A stretch of 64,000 nt of DNA from contig NZ_JAFNIH010000023.1 in the NCBI RefSeq assembly GCF_019160155.1, positions 62,001 through 126,000 on the forward strand, read 5' to 3'. Within the stretch, counting starts at the first letter, position 1; every line of letters starts with the position of its first letter. The position numbers and the translations under genes were made by a program. The notes under the pieces are model-generated. The model had not been told where the DNA came from, did not search any database, and worked only from the letters and a program-made list of their open reading frames with translations. Below, piece after piece: positions 30,227 to 39,645 of the stretch. This stretch comes from Pinisolibacter aquiterrae (GTDB lineage: Bacteria; Pseudomonadota; Alphaproteobacteria; Rhizobiales; Ancalomicrobiaceae).

Positions 30227-32917
30227 ATGAACGTCGTCATCGTCGAGTCCCCGGCCAAGGCCAAGACCATCAACAAATATCTCGGCCCCGGGTTCGAGGT
30301 CCTGGCCTCCTACGGCCATGTCCGCGACCTCCCCGCCAAGGACGGCTCGGTGCGTCCCGAGGACGACTTCGCGATGGACTGGGAGGCCGACGCCAAGGGC
30401 GCCAAGCGGCTCGCCGACATCATCAAGGCGGTCAAGGGCTCCTCCAAAGTCATTCTCGCCACCGACCCGGATCGCGAGGGCGAGGCGATCTCCTGGCACG
30501 TGCTCCAGGTGCTGAAGGACAAGAAGGCGCTCAAGGGCCAGCCGGTCGAGCGGGTCGTGTTCAACGCCATCACCAAGAATTCGGTGCTGGAGGCGATGAA
30601 GAAGCCCCGCGCCATCGACGAGGCGCTGGTCGACGCCTATCTGGCGCGGCGCGCGCTCGACTATCTGGTCGGGTTCAACCTGTCGCCGGTGCTGTGGCGC
30701 AAGCTGCCGGGCGCGCGCTCGGCCGGGCGGGTGCAATCGGTGGCGCTCAGGCTGATCTGCGACCGCGAACACGAGATCGAGACCTTCGTCAAACAGGAAT
30801 ACTGGTCGATCCTCGCCCGTCTCGCCACGCCCAAGGGCGAGGAGTTCGACGCGCGCGTCGTCGGCTACCAGGGCAAGAAGCTCGGCCGGCTCGACGTGAA
30901 GACCGGCGACGAGGCCGGCACCATCCGCGCGATGCTCGAGAAGGCGTCGATCTCGGTGGCGGCGATCGAGCGCAAGCCGGTTCGGCGCAACCCGTTCCCG
31001 CCCTTCACCACCTCCACGTTGCAGCAATCGGCGAGTTACGCGCTCGGCCTCTCGGCGGCGCGCACGATGCAGCTCGCCCAGCGCCTCTACGAGGGCGCGG
31101 AGATCGGCGGCGAGACGGTCGGCCTCATCACCTACATGCGAACCGACGGCGTCGACATCGCGCCCGAGGGCATCGCCTCGATCCGCAAGGTGATCGGCGA
31201 GGACTTCGGCGCGACCTATCTGCCCGAGGCGCCGCGCAAATACACCGCCAAGGCCAAGAACGCCCAAGAGGCGCACGAGGCGATCCGTCCGACCGACCTG
31301 TCGCGTCGGCCCAAGGACGTCGCCCGCTTCCTGGAGCCGGAACAGGCCAAGCTCTACGATCTGATCTGGAAGCGCACCGTGGCGAGCCAGATGGAATCGG
31401 CCGTCCTCGATCGCACCACCGTCGACATCGCCGCCACCCACGGCGCCGAGCGCTGCGACCTGCGCGCCACCGGCTCGGTCGTGAAGTTCGACGGCTTCCT
31501 CGCGCTCTACGCCGAGGGCCGCGACGACGAGGAGGACGAGGAGACCAAGCGTCTGCCGGCGATGGCCGAGGCCGATCCCCTCGCCCGCCGCAAGATCACC
31601 GTCGACCAGCACTTCACCGAGCCGCCGCCGCGCTTCACCGAGGCGACGCTGGTGAAGAAGATGGAGGAGCTCGGCATCGGCCGGCCCTCGACCTATGCCG
31701 CGACCCTCCAGGTGCTGCGCGACCGCGAATACGTGACGCTCGACAAGCGCCGCCTCATCCCCGAGGACAAGGGCCGGCTGGTCATCGCCTTCCTCGAGAG
31801 CTTCTTCCGGCGCTACGTCGAATACGACTTCACCGCCGATCTCGAGGAGAGCCTCGACAAGATCTCGGCGGCGGAGATCGACTGGAAGGCGGTTCTGCGC
31901 GCCTTCTGGGCGGAGTTCTCGGCGGCGATCGAGCAGACCAAGGAGTTGCGCGTCGCCGACGTGCTCGACGCGCTCAACGATCTCCTCGCCGCCCACGTCT
32001 TCCCCGATCGCGGCGACGGCTCCGATCCGCGTTCCTGCCCGACCTGCGGCACCGGCCGCCTGTCGCTGAAGCTCGGCAAGTTCGGCTCCTTCATCGGCTG
32101 CTCGAACTATCCCGAATGCCGCTACACCCGCCAGATGCAGGCCTCCGGCGTCGACGGCGACGGCTCCGAGGGTCCCGGCGGCGACGGCACCAAGGTGCTC
32201 GGCACCGATCCGGCGACCGGGCTCGAGGTGACGCTGCGCTCGGGCCGGTTCGGACCCTACGTCCAGCTCGGCGAGGGCGAGAAGCCGAAGCGCTCGTCGC
32301 TGCCCAAGGGCTGGTCGGCGGCCTCGATCGATCTCGAGAAGGCGTTGAGGCTCCTGTCGCTGCCGCGCGAGGTCGGCATCCATCCGGAGACCGGCAAGCC
32401 GATCACCGCCGGTCTCGGCCGGTTCGGGCCCTTCGTCCTGCACGACGGCACCTATGCCAACCTGCCGAGCGCCGACGAGGTCTTCGACGTCGGCATCAAT
32501 CGCGCGGTGACGCTGATCGCCGAGAAGAAGGCGGGCGGGCGCGGCCGGGCGACGCCGGCGGCGCTGAAGGAGCTGGGCGAGCATCCGACGCTCGGCGGGC
32601 CGGTGACCGTGCGCGACGGCCGCTACGGGCCTTACGTCGCCCACGAGAAGGTCTACGCGACCCTGCCCAAGGGCATGGATCCGCAGTCGGTGACGATGGA
32701 GATCGCGGTCGCGCTGGTCGCCGAAAAGGCGGCGAAGTCGCCGGCGAAGCCGACCCGGGCCAAGGCGGCGCCGAAGAAGAAGGCGGCGGCGGCCGACGGC
32801 GAGGCGGCGTCGGAGACGGCGGCGAAGAAGCCCGCCGCCAAGAAGCCGGCGGCGAAGAAGGCGGCGGCGAAGAAGCCCGCGACCCGGGCGGCGAAGAGCG
32901 CCGACGGCGAAGGCTGA
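30227..32917 (+). CDS. topA: DNA topoisomerase I (type IA)
   Basis: An 896-residue enzyme that relaxes negative supercoils through a transient 5'-phosphotyrosine. The TOPRIM domain opens with MNVVIVESPAKAKTINKYLG and carries ILATDPDREGEAISWH. The catalytic Tyr303 is in GLITYMRTDG. One C4 zinc finger is seen as CPTCGTG...GCSNYPECRYTR (about 603-635). Several topoisomerase C-terminal repeats follow (RFGPYVQLGEG, RFGPFVLHDG, RYGPYVAHEK). The protein ends in a Lys/Ala-rich, histone-H1-like tail of about 60 residues, usual in this order and likely to bind DNA. Confidence 0.97.
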   Translation: MNVVIVESPAKAKTINKYLGPGFEVLASYGHVRDLPAKDGSVRPEDDFAMDWEADAKGAKRLADIIKAVKGSSKVILATDPDREGEAISWHVLQVLKDKKALKGQPVERVVFNAITKNSVLEAMKKPRAIDEALVDAYLARRALDYLVGFNLSPVLWRKLPGARSAGRVQSVALRLICDREHEIETFVKQEYWSILARLATPKGEEFDARVVGYQGKKLGRLDVKTGDEAGTIRAMLEKASISVAAIERKPVRRNPFPPFTTSTLQQSASYALGLSAARTMQLAQRLYEGAEIGGETVGLITYMRTDGVDIAPEGIASIRKVIGEDFGATYLPEAPRKYTAKAKNAQEAHEAIRPTDLSRRPKDVARFLEPEQAKLYDLIWKRTVASQMESAVLDRTTVDIAATHGAERCDLRATGSVVKFDGFLALYAEGRDDEEDEETKRLPAMAEADPLARRKITVDQHFTEPPPRFTEATLVKKMEELGIGRPSTYAATLQVLRDREYVTLDKRRLIPEDKGRLVIAFLESFFRRYVEYDFTADLEESLDKISAAEIDWKAVLRAFWAEFSAAIEQTKELRVADVLDALNDLLAAHVFPDRGDGSDPRSCPTCGTGRLSLKLGKFGSFIGCSNYPECRYTRQMQASGVDGDGSEGPGGDGTKVLGTDPATGLEVTLRSGRFGPYVQLGEGEKPKRSSLPKGWSAASIDLEKALRLLSLPREVGIHPETGKPITAGLGRFGPFVLHDGTYANLPSADEVFDVGINRAVTLIAEKKAGGRGRATPAALKELGEHPTLGGPVTVRDGRYGPYVAHEKVYATLPKGMDPQSVTMEIAVALVAEKAAKSPAKPTRAKAAPKKKAAAADGEAASETAAKKPAAKKPAAKKAAAKKPATRAAKSADGEG

Positions 32918-32937
32918 GGCGGCCGGCGCGCGGACGA

Positions 32938-32960
32938 TCCCGGCCCGAGGAGGGCCGGGA
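32938..32960 (+). terminator. GC-rich hairpin after topA
   Basis: TCCCGGCCC, loop GAGGA, GGGCCGGGA, starting 20 bp past the topA stop. There is no T tract, so it could be a weak terminator or an RNA-stabilising end. Confidence 0.4.
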
Positions 32961-33114
32961 GTCCGGCGCGAGGCTTCAGACTTCCTCAACCATCCCGCCG
33001 GCTTTTTCGTCGAACTTCCCCGACGGAAAGAAGTTCTCCAGGAACTCGAGGCAGTCTCCCCGGCACGGACGACGCCGGAGCGAGGGCGCCCGGTCGTCCG
33101 AGGAGACGCGAACA

Positions 33115-33969
33115 ATGACGTTCGTCGAGCGCACCCTGGAGCTGGCATCCCGGCGGAACATTCGTTCCAGTCGCGACCTGTGGCTCTACGTGGGTCGCAT
33201 GACGATCTACATCGCCACTCTGACCGCGGTGGTCACCGGCGTTCAGGCGCGCGCCCAGGACCCCGCCACGATCGTTCTCAGCATGATCGGCGCGGCCGTG
33301 GCCTGCGCCATCCTGGCCATCCCGATCACCTGGGAGTTCGGCCGGATGTATCTGGACCTCTGGCAGGCGACCCAGTCGCTGCACACGCTGGCGCGCACCG
33401 ACCTGCAGACCGGCCTCCTCAACAACCGCACCTTCGTCGCCCTGATCGAGGAACGGCTGGAGGCGGGCCACGAGGTGGCGCTGCTCCTCGGCGACCTCGA
33501 TCGGTTCAAGGCGATCAACGACCGTCACGGCCATCCCAAGGGCGACGAGGTGATCGCCGCCGTCGGTGGGGTGATGCGCGACCTCTTCGCCGCGCCGATC
33601 CCGATCGGGCGCATGGGCGGCGAGGAATTCGCCGTGGCGATCGACTGCCCCTTCTCCGACCCCGACGCCAACCTGCGCCACTGCGAGGCCTTCGCCGACG
33701 AGTTGCGCAAGCGCATCGGCGCGATCCGGATCGAGACCGAGGCCAAGACGATCGCGCCGACGATTTCGATCGGCATCGCCCGGTCGACCGACGTCGAGGG
33801 CTTCTCCGAGCTCTATGCGCGGGCCGACAAGGCGCTCTATGTCGCCAAGGCGGCGGGACGCAATCGCGTCGTCGACGAGAGCGCCGTCGACATTGTCGAA
33901 CCGGCCCGGCGCGACGGCTCGGAGCCGGCCGACGTGCGGGTTCTGCGCGAGGCGATCCAGCGCTTCTGA
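33115..33969 (+). CDS. membrane-anchored GGDEF protein without I-site
   Basis: A 284-residue predicted diguanylate cyclase. Two hydrophobic segments (about 25-45 and 55-75) anchor it in the inner membrane with little periplasmic sequence. The GGDEF domain starts about residue 90 (ARTDLQTGLLNNRTF). It has GDLDRFKAINDRHGH and GGEEF, so catalysis is plausible, but no RxxD inhibitory site precedes the loop (AAPIPIGRMGGEEF). It sits between topA and rnr, which are usually adjacent in Rhizobiales, so it looks like an insertion. It is preceded by its own ribosome-binding site (GAGGAGACG). Confidence 0.87.
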   Translation: MTFVERTLELASRRNIRSSRDLWLYVGRMTIYIATLTAVVTGVQARAQDPATIVLSMIGAAVACAILAIPITWEFGRMYLDLWQATQSLHTLARTDLQTGLLNNRTFVALIEERLEAGHEVALLLGDLDRFKAINDRHGHPKGDEVIAAVGGVMRDLFAAPIPIGRMGGEEFAVAIDCPFSDPDANLRHCEAFADELRKRIGAIRIETEAKTIAPTISIGIARSTDVEGFSELYARADKALYVAKAAGRNRVVDESAVDIVEPARRDGSEPADVRVLREAIQRF

Positions 33970-34049
33970 TCCGCGCCGACGGGAAGGCGGCGACAGAGCC
34001 GCCGGGACGGTCTATCTTCTCGGTTCGACCCACGATCCGGACGACGCGA

Positions 34050-36389
34050 TTGGCCCGCAGACCGACTTCCGACACCCCCTCCTCTTCCTCGTCGTCGACG
34101 CGACCCCGCCTCGGCGACGCGCTGCCGTCGCGCGAGGCGATGCTCGCCTTCCTGGCGGAAAACCCGGGCGCGGCGGGCAAGCGCGAGATCGCGCGCGCCT
34201 TCGGCATCACCGGCGGCGCCAAGATCGCGCTGAAGCGGGTCCTCAAGGAACTCGAGATCGAGGGCGTCGTCGAGAAGCGCCACAAGAAGCTCGCGCCGAA
34301 GGGGGCGCTCACCCAGGTCTTCGTCGCCGACGTGACCCGGCGCGATCCCGACGGCGAGTTGCTCGCCGTGCCCGACGAATGGGACGAGGAGGCGAACGGC
34401 CCGGCGCCACTCGTCCTCGTGCTCGCCGAACCGAAGACCCGGCGTGGGGCGGGACGCGCCCCGGCCGCCGGCATCGGCGATCGCGTGCTGCTGCGCCAAA
34501 CGGAGGTCACGGACGACCTGCCGGAGGGGGTTTCGAGCGCGGCGCGCATCATCCGCGTCCTCGACAAGAAGCCGCCGGCGGCGCTCGGCATCGTCCGGCT
34601 GGAGCCGGGCGGCGCGCGAATCATGCCGATCGACAAGAAGAGCCGCGAGCTGATCGTCGCCGAGACCGATCTCAAAGACGCTCAGGACGGCGATCTCGTC
34701 GCGGTCGATCTCCTGCATTCGGGCGGGCGGATCGGCCTGTCGCGGGCCAAGGTGCGCACGGTCATCGGCTCGATGGCGTCGGAGCGCGCGGTTTCGGAAA
34801 TCGCGCTGCACGTCCACAACATCCCGCACGTCTTCCCGACCACCGTGCTGCTCGAGGCGGAGGGCTGCGAGCCGGTGGCCTTGGGCAAGCGCGAGGATTG
34901 GCGCGACCTGCCGCTGATCACCATCGATCCGCCCGACGCCAAGGACCACGACGACGCGGTCCATGCCGCCCCGGACGAGAACCCGGAGAACCCCGGCGGC
35001 TTCGTCTGCACCGTCGCCATCGCCGACGTCGCCCATTACGTGCGCCCCGGCACGGCGCTCGATCGCGAGGCGGTCCATCGCGGCAATTCGGTCTATTTCC
35101 CCGACCGGGTCGTGCCGATGCTGCCGGAGAAGATCTCCACCGACCTCTGCTCGTTGCGCGAGAAGGAGGACCGGCCGGCGCTGGCGGTCCGGATGGTGTT
35201 CTCCTCCGAAGGGCGCAAGCTCTCGCACACGTTCCACCGGATCCTGATGCGCTCGGCGGCGAAGCTCGCCTATCAGCAGGCGCAGGCGGCGATCGACGGA
35301 CGGGTCGACGAGAAGACCGACGTGTTGCTCGAGGGGGTGTTGAAGCCGCTGTGGGCGGCCTACGAGGTCCTGAAGCGCGGGCGCGACGCGCGCGAGCCGC
35401 TCGAACTCGACCTGCCCGAGCGCAAGATCCTCCTGACGCCCGAGGGCACCGTCGACAAGGTGATCGTTCCCGAACGGCTCGATGCGCACAAGCTCATCGA
35501 GGAGTTCATGATCCAGGCCAACGTCGCGGCGGCGGAGACGCTCGAGAAGCACAAGGTGCCCCTCCTCTACCGCATCCACGACATGCCGTCGGAGGAGAAG
35601 GTCGCCGCGCTCAAGGAGTTCCTCTCCACCCTCGACATCAAGCTCGGCCAGCGCGGCGGGTTGAAGCCCTCGATGTTCAACGGGATCCTGCGCGCCGTGG
35701 TCGACAGTCCCAAGGCGGGGCTCGTCAACGAGGTGGTGCTGAGGTCGCAGGCGCAGGCCGAGTACAACCCGAACAACATCGGCCATTTCGGCCTGCATCT
35801 CAGGCGTTACGCGCATTTCACCTCGCCGATCCGCCGCTACGCCGACCTCGTCGTGCATCGCGGTCTGATCCGGGCGCTGAAGTTCGGCGCCGATGGGCTG
35901 CCGGAGACCTGGGACGACAAGCTCGAGGCGATCGGGGCGGAGATCTCCGCCTGCGAGCGCCGCGCCATGATGGCGGAGCGCGACACGATCGACCGTCTGA
36001 TCGCGCGCTGGCTGATGGACCGGATCGGCGCGACCTTCAACGCCAAGATCTCCGGCGTCACCAAGTCGGGCCTCTTCGTCCGGCTCGACGGCACCGGCGC
36101 CGACGGGTTCGTGCCGGCGGCGACGATCGGCGACGACTATTACGTCTACGATCAGGTGACCCATGCGATGATCGGCCAGCGTTCCGGCGAGACCTTCCGG
36201 CTCGGCGACACGGTCGAGGTCAAGCTGGTCGAGGCGCAACCCTTCGCCGGCGCGCTGCGCTTCGAGATGCTGTCGGAGGGCACCTACGACAAGGTTCTCG
36301 GCCGCAAGCGGCTGGCGGCGGTGGCGCGCGACAAGGGGCGGGTGCGCGGCGCGCCCTCGCGCGGACGCAAGGGGCCGCCGCGCCGGTGA
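34050..36389 (+). CDS. rnr: ribonuclease R
   Basis: A 3'-5' exoribonuclease of the RNase II/R family, about 779 residues, which degrades structured RNA and takes part in rRNA and tmRNA quality control. An N-terminal winged-helix part (LPSREAMLAFLAENPGAAGK) is followed by cold-shock domains. The RNB catalytic core has ITIDPPDAKDHDDAV with the conserved Asp cluster. A C-terminal S1 domain (about 690-760) and a basic tail follow. The start is probably the TTG at 34050 (ARRPTSDTPSS), since the family has 25-35 residues before the winged helix; the first in-frame ATG, 34140, would cut into it. Confidence 0.94.
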   Translation: MARRPTSDTPSSSSSSTRPRLGDALPSREAMLAFLAENPGAAGKREIARAFGITGGAKIALKRVLKELEIEGVVEKRHKKLAPKGALTQVFVADVTRRDPDGELLAVPDEWDEEANGPAPLVLVLAEPKTRRGAGRAPAAGIGDRVLLRQTEVTDDLPEGVSSAARIIRVLDKKPPAALGIVRLEPGGARIMPIDKKSRELIVAETDLKDAQDGDLVAVDLLHSGGRIGLSRAKVRTVIGSMASERAVSEIALHVHNIPHVFPTTVLLEAEGCEPVALGKREDWRDLPLITIDPPDAKDHDDAVHAAPDENPENPGGFVCTVAIADVAHYVRPGTALDREAVHRGNSVYFPDRVVPMLPEKISTDLCSLREKEDRPALAVRMVFSSEGRKLSHTFHRILMRSAAKLAYQQAQAAIDGRVDEKTDVLLEGVLKPLWAAYEVLKRGRDAREPLELDLPERKILLTPEGTVDKVIVPERLDAHKLIEEFMIQANVAAAETLEKHKVPLLYRIHDMPSEEKVAALKEFLSTLDIKLGQRGGLKPSMFNGILRAVVDSPKAGLVNEVVLRSQAQAEYNPNNIGHFGLHLRRYAHFTSPIRRYADLVVHRGLIRALKFGADGLPETWDDKLEAIGAEISACERRAMMAERDTIDRLIARWLMDRIGATFNAKISGVTKSGLFVRLDGTGADGFVPAATIGDDYYVYDQVTHAMIGQRSGETFRLGDTVEVKLVEAQPFAGALRFEMLSEGTYDKVLGRKRLAAVARDKGRVRGAPSRGRKGPPRR

Positions 36390-36474
36390 GACACGGCGAC
36401 GTGAGCGCCGACGACACGACACGGCCACACTCCGGTACCCCCATCATCGGCTCGACGAACCGGAGCCTCCGCCC

Positions 36475-37665
36475 ATGAGCCGACCCTCTTCGAAAGCCGC
36501 CCACCCGACGCCGGCGACGACCGCGCCGCTTCCCGATCTCGTCGCCGCCTACGACCGGGTCGCGCTGCTCCTCCAGGGCGGCGGCGCGCTCGGGGCCTAT
36601 CACGTCGGGGTGTGGGAGGCGCTCGAGAGCGCGGGGGTCGAGCCGACCTGGATTTCCGGCGTGTCGATCGGCGCGATCAATTCGGCGATCATCGCAGGCA
36701 ATCCCCCCGACCGGCGGCTGGAGCGCCTGACCCGCTTCTGGGAGACGGTGACGCGGCGGAGCGCGGCCGACCTCCTCGATCCCTTCGACGTGTTCCGCTC
36801 GTTCGAGAACCAATGGTCGGGCCTCGCGGCGATGACCATGGGCCAGCCCGGGTTCTTCGCGCCGCGGGTGCCGAGCCCATGGTTCCGCGCGCGCGGCAGC
36901 GAGGGGGCGACGAGCTTCTACGACACGGGCGATCTGAAGAGCACCCTCGAGACGCTGATCGACTTCGACCGTCTCGAGGCCGGGCCGATGCGGGTCTCGG
37001 TCGGCGCGGTCGAGGTGGAGAGCGGCAATTTCACGTGGTTCGACAACCGCCATCCCGATCCGGCGAAGCGGACGCGGATCGACGTCCGCCACGTGATGGC
37101 GAGCGGCGCGCTGCCGCCGGCACTGCCGGCGATCGACATCGACGGGCGCCACTATTGGGACGGCGGCCTCGTCTCCAACACCCCGCTCGAGCATCTGCTC
37201 GACCAGGAGGACGACCTCTCCTCGCTGGTGTTCCAGGTCGATCTGTTCCCGGCGCAGGGCGCGATGCCGCAGGACATGGCCGAGGTTCTCGCCCGCCAGA
37301 AGGACATCACCTATTCGAGCCGGACCCGCGCCGGCACGACGCGGTTCCGTCAGATGTTCGCGCTGCGCCGGCAGTTGCTGGCCGCGCTCGACCGGATCCC
37401 GGAGGACCTGCGCACCGAGGCGGACCGCGCCACGATCCGCGATCTCTGCAAGCCCGGCGTCGTCGACATTCTCCACGTCATCTATCGCATCAAGAGCTGG
37501 GAGAGCGACAACAAGGACTACGAGTTCTCGGCGCGGTCGGCGCGCGAGCATCGCGCCGCCGGCCATGCCGACATGACGGCGACGCTGGCGCGGCGCGATT
37601 GGTTCGTGCCGCCGAAGGCGGAGGATGCCGTCGCCACCCACGACATTCACGCAGAGGAGCCGTGA
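36475..37665 (+). CDS. patatin-like phospholipase with DUF3734
   Basis: A 396-residue serine hydrolase. The patatin oxyanion loop LLLQGGGALGAY, nucleophile elbow GVSIG and catalytic Asp motif WDGGLVSN form the Ser-Asp dyad. The C-terminal ~130 residues (after FQVDLFPAQG) match the DUF3734 extension. There is no signal peptide, so it is likely cytoplasmic, acting on membrane lipid or storage-granule surfaces. It is 85 nt after rnr and appears inserted between rnr and the DUF983 gene. Confidence 0.9.
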   Translation: MSRPSSKAAHPTPATTAPLPDLVAAYDRVALLLQGGGALGAYHVGVWEALESAGVEPTWISGVSIGAINSAIIAGNPPDRRLERLTRFWETVTRRSAADLLDPFDVFRSFENQWSGLAAMTMGQPGFFAPRVPSPWFRARGSEGATSFYDTGDLKSTLETLIDFDRLEAGPMRVSVGAVEVESGNFTWFDNRHPDPAKRTRIDVRHVMASGALPPALPAIDIDGRHYWDGGLVSNTPLEHLLDQEDDLSSLVFQVDLFPAQGAMPQDMAEVLARQKDITYSSRTRAGTTRFRQMFALRRQLLAALDRIPEDLRTEADRATIRDLCKPGVVDILHVIYRIKSWESDNKDYEFSARSAREHRAAGHADMTATLARRDWFVPPKAEDAVATHDIHAEEP

Positions 37666-37752
37666 ACGCGGCGGCGGCGGGGCGCGAGCGATTGCAACGC
37701 CCGCGCCGATGACCGAAGCTCGCCGGCCGAAGATCGATTCAGAGGATGCAGC

Positions 37753-38370
37753 ATGTTGAAGATCTGGGGACGAGCCAATTCGTCCAACGTCAAGAAGGTG
37801 ATGTGGCTCTGCGAGGAACTCGGCGTTCCCTACGAGCGGATCGACGCGGGCGGCGCCTTCGGCGTCACCGGAACGCCGGAATACCGGGCGATGAACCCGA
37901 ACGGGCTGGTGCCGGTGATCCAGGACGGCGATCTCACCTTGTGGGAATCCAACACCATCCTGCGCTACATCGCCGTCACCCGGGGCGGGGGCCGGTTCTG
38001 GCACGACGATCCGGGCCGGCGCGCGCTCGTCGAGATGTGGATGGACTGGCAGCTGTCGCTGGCGCGGACCTTCACCGACGTGATCTGGGGCCTCGTTCGC
38101 ACGCCGCCGGAGAAGCGCGACATGGTGGCGATCGACAAGGCGGTGAAGATCTGCACCGATCTCCTCGCCATCGCCGACGCGAAACTGGCGGCCCAGCCCT
38201 ATCTCTCCGGCGACGACTTCGGCCTCGCCGACATCGCGCTCGGGCCGCTGGCCTATGCCTGGATGGAAATCCAGATGGAGCGACCGTCGATGCCGCATCT
38301 CGAGGCGTGGTACGCGCGGTTGCAGGCGCGTCCGGCCTGGGCGAAAGTGGTGGCGATCGGGCTCTCCTGA
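37753..38370 (+). CDS. glutathione S-transferase family protein
   Basis: A 205-residue GST. The N-terminal thioredoxin-like domain has MLKIWGRANSSNVKKVMWLCEELGV and the glutathione-binding turn PVIQDGDLTLWESNTILRYI (cis-Pro and ESN). The C-terminal helical domain includes PYLSGDDFGLADIALGPLAY, with the N-capping box typical of GSTs. The catalytic residue is probably the Ser at NSSNVKK. Substrate unknown. Confidence 0.9.
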   Translation: MLKIWGRANSSNVKKVMWLCEELGVPYERIDAGGAFGVTGTPEYRAMNPNGLVPVIQDGDLTLWESNTILRYIAVTRGGGRFWHDDPGRRALVEMWMDWQLSLARTFTDVIWGLVRTPPEKRDMVAIDKAVKICTDLLAIADAKLAAQPYLSGDDFGLADIALGPLAYAWMEIQMERPSMPHLEAWYARLQARPAWAKVVAIGLS

Positions 38371-38418
38371 GCCCGTCTCGAGCAACGGCCGGAGCCCACG
38401 GCCGAACGGGAGGCGCGC

Positions 38419-38874
38419 ATGAAGGTTCCCTTCGAGGAGGGCGGTGGCGGTGGACGCGCCGATCCGCCGGCGACCCCGCCCGCGCGGCCCCTGTCGCGCG
38501 CGCTCTCGCGCGGCGTGCGCGGGCGCTGCCCGCAATGCGGCGAAGGCGCGTTGTTCGAGGGCTATCTCACGGTGCGGCCCGCCTGCGCGGTGTGCGGCGA
38601 GGAGCTGCATCACCACCGCGCCGACGACCTGCCGCCTTATCTGACGATCCTGATCGTCGGCCATGTCGTCGTCAGCGGTCTCCTGATCACCGAACGCGCC
38701 TGGGCGCCGGAACCATGGATCCAGATGGCGATCTGGCTGCCGGTGACGCTCCTCCTCTCGCTGGCGCTGCTGAGACCGCTCAAGGGCGGCGTGGTGGCGC
38801 TGCAATGGGCGCTCGGCATGCACGGTTTCGGCCGCGCGGTGCCCGCCCTCCCCCTCCCGCCGAAAGCTCCCTGA
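38419..38874 (+). CDS. DUF983 membrane protein with zinc ribbon
   Basis: A 151-residue protein: a zinc-ribbon-like pair CPQCG...CAVCG (about 36-64), the family motif HHHRADDLPPYLTI, then two membrane segments. DUF983 proteins are linked to heme-copper oxidase assembly in some species, but the function here is not established. The stop codon overlaps the start of the NUDIX gene (TGATG), so translation is probably coupled. Confidence 0.88.
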   Translation: MKVPFEEGGGGGRADPPATPPARPLSRALSRGVRGRCPQCGEGALFEGYLTVRPACAVCGEELHHHRADDLPPYLTILIVGHVVVSGLLITERAWAPEPWIQMAIWLPVTLLLSLALLRPLKGGVVALQWALGMHGFGRAVPALPLPPKAP

Positions 38875-39641
38875 TGCGCGCCATCGCCGACATTCTCGAC
38901 GAACTCAACGCTCTCGATCGTTCCTCCAAGGCCGCCTATTACCGCCCGCGCGACGCGGCGACGCTGCTGATCCTCGATCGCGGATCCGACGGGGCACTGC
39001 GCGTGCTCATGGGCAAGCGCCACATGCGCCACAAGTTCATGCCCGGCGCCTGGGTGTTTCCGGGCGGGCGGGTCGATCCGGCCGACAGCCGGGCGCGGCT
39101 CGCCGACGATTACGATCCCGCCGTCCTCTCCCGGCTCACCGCCGAGATGAAGGGGCCGAAGACCGCGACGCGGGCGCGCGCCTTCGCCGTCGCGGCGATC
39201 CGCGAGACCTATGAGGAGGCCGGTGTCCTGATCGGCCGGCCGACCGAGACCGCCGCCTCCGGCGAGAGCCACGATCCGCACGACGCGATCGCCGCCTTCC
39301 GGGCCCATGGCGTGATCCCGGCGATCGGCTCGATGCGCTTCGTCGCCCGCGCCATCACGCCGCCGGGACGACCGCGCCGGTTCGACACGCGCTTCTTCGC
39401 GGTGGCGGCGTCGGCGATCGGCGGCCGGCTCGAGAGCGGCGTCGGCCCCTCGGGCGAGCTCGAGGACGTCGCCTGGGTCACCTTCCCGGAGGCGCGCGCG
39501 CGGCCGGAGCTGCTGCCGATCACCAGGGCGGTGATGGACGAGCTCGAGACCCGACTCACGATCGATCCCGATCTCGGGCCGGATCATCCGGTGCCGTTCT
39601 ACTACTGGGAGCGCGATCGCTTCCTGCGCAAGGAGATCTGA
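38874..39641 (+). CDS. NUDIX hydrolase, NUDT19/RP2-like with long Nudix insertion
   Basis: A 255-residue pyrophosphohydrolase. The Nudix box is split: WVFPGGRVDPADS, then about 35 residues, then AIRETYEEAGVLI, so the GG and REXXEE halves are separated by an insertion as in NUDT19-type CoA diphosphatases. Substrate is therefore likely a CoA or related nucleotide, by inference. It overlaps the DUF983 stop by one base and is 4 nt from the LysE gene. Confidence 0.88.
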   Translation: MRAIADILDELNALDRSSKAAYYRPRDAATLLILDRGSDGALRVLMGKRHMRHKFMPGAWVFPGGRVDPADSRARLADDYDPAVLSRLTAEMKGPKTATRARAFAVAAIRETYEEAGVLIGRPTETAASGESHDPHDAIAAFRAHGVIPAIGSMRFVARAITPPGRPRRFDTRFFAVAASAIGGRLESGVGPSGELEDVAWVTFPEARARPELLPITRAVMDELETRLTIDPDLGPDHPVPFYYWERDRFLRKEI

Positions 39642-39645
39642 CCCC

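Noticed and set aside
32976-33161. Minus-strand ORF ending CRGDCLEFLENFFPSGKFDEKAGG
   Set aside because: The C-terminal part looks protein-like, but the N-terminal part is Arg/Ser noise and overlaps the start and ribosome-binding site of the GGDEF gene.
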